Source of the DNA: CAVXXD01 sp963765625
GTDB lineage: Bacteria > Actinomycetota > Geothermincolia > Geothermincolales > Geothermincolaceae
Length of the DNA: 64,000 bases
Reading direction: 5' to 3'
Assembly: GCA_963765625.1 (NCBI GenBank)
Contig: CAVXXD010000005.1
Span: 372,001 to 436,000 of the forward strand
This document shows positions 63,762 to 64,000 of this stretch, piece after piece. Position 1 is the first letter of the stretch. Each line of letters opens with the position of its first letter. The position numbers and the translations under genes are program-made. Below the pieces are notes generated by a model. It did no database searches. It was not told where the DNA came from and worked only from the letters and a program-made list of their open reading frames with translations.

Positions 63762-64000
63762 CGGAGTCCGAAGGATACGCAACCTCTAACCCGGCGAGAA
63801 CCATTAAGCTCCCTCGCGTCACCGAAGGGGAGCGGCGCTGCCTCACCAGAAAAGAGGCCGAGCGCCTGGTGGCCATGGGAAAGTGGCAGGACCGCTGGGG
63901 GGCCCGGGACCGGGCCATCCTGGCCGTCCTCTACTACACCGGCATAAGGGTCTCGGAACTCTGCGCTCTCGACACCGGCTCGGTCGGCGACCGCCTCCTC
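63762..64000 (+). pseudogene. Tyrosine recombinase, 3' part, runs off the window
   Basis: Continues the frame of 61002 after the IS: AESEGYATSNPARTIKLPR, LTRKEAERLVAMGKWQDRWGARDRAILAVLYYTGIRVSELCAL. The last block holds the first catalytic Arg (TGIRVSEL) of tyrosine recombinases. The remaining catalytic residues lie beyond the window. Confidence 0.9.

Noticed and set aside
39285..64000. Second copy of the tRNA-Val 3' end as the far attachment site
   Set aside because: I looked for it by eye and did not find one inside the window; it may lie outside.
1..64000. CRISPR array
   Set aside because: No regularly spaced direct repeats of 24-40 bases were seen; the repeated AATTCCCT words at 61300 and 63700 are IS21 terminal repeats.

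Overview
The window looks like a chromosomal segment of an uncultured, probably anaerobic actinobacterium. The evidence is high GC, a 31-residue ribosomal protein of the actinobacterial bS22 type, the actinobacterial order Nif3 / zinc-ribbon coiled-coil / RNase H, and a secreted subtilase with actinobacterial WYFAEG-type repeats. Oxygen-sensitive 2-hydroxyacyl-CoA dehydratase / benzoyl-CoA reductase-type subunits suggest anaerobiosis. The taxonomic placement is inference. Many genes, including ordinary housekeeping ones, carry single-base frameshifts. This could be indel error in the assembly or real decay; intact genes lie between them.

Bases 1-39,300 are the backbone. Segment 1-13.3 kb holds a SAM hydrolase fragment, YjbQ, a response regulator beside a zinc-ribbon tandem-repeat protein (one of three paralogues in the window), acyl-CoA dehydrogenase, an M48-like protein without zinc ligands, an enoyl-CoA hydratase, a PAS histidine kinase beside the second paralogue, RNase H, CdsZ-like protein, Nif3 and a cation efflux protein. 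Segment 13.3-27 kb holds bS22, two secreted proteins (an M61-like protein lacking HExxH and a subtilase), lipoproteins, a nitroreductase / P1 peptidase / alpha-beta hydrolase run and a CCA-adding enzyme. Then come RNase P RNA and the third paralogue (27-28.5 kb), metabolic genes (28.7-34.5 kb: amidohydrolase, creatininase family, NDP-forming acyl-CoA synthetase, dehydratase subunit pair), a compact RiPP-like locus (34.6-36.3 kb: 21-residue Cys-rich peptide, radical SAM/SPASM maturase with a PqqD-like N-terminus, 74-residue Cys protein), an ER/archaeal-type signal peptidase and a large PAS histidine kinase.

Bases 39,210-64,000 look like an accessory island beginning at a tRNA-Val gene. GC drops and mobile DNA dominates. 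An abrB-type gene is split by an IS with a 15-bp target duplication and a possible passenger gene. A CBASS anti-phage operon follows (CD-NTase, E2-like protein, TIR-SAVED effector), with DUF6884 and GIY-YIG-like genes just upstream. Next is a family of very large lipoproteins or their remnants that share a middle region but end in different C-terminal domains, one amidase-like and one with a caspase-like His/Cys arrangement. A beta-propeller gene is cleanly interrupted by one IS21 element, and a tyrosine recombinase gene is cleanly interrupted by a second, intact IS21 element. Both IS21 copies have 6-bp target duplications, and relics of both element types lie elsewhere in the island.

The most interesting systems are the RiPP-like locus (34.6-36.3 kb), the extended CBASS operon (42.8-46.9 kb), the lipoproteins with exchangeable C-termini (49-60.5 kb) and the three dispersed zinc-ribbon paralogues.
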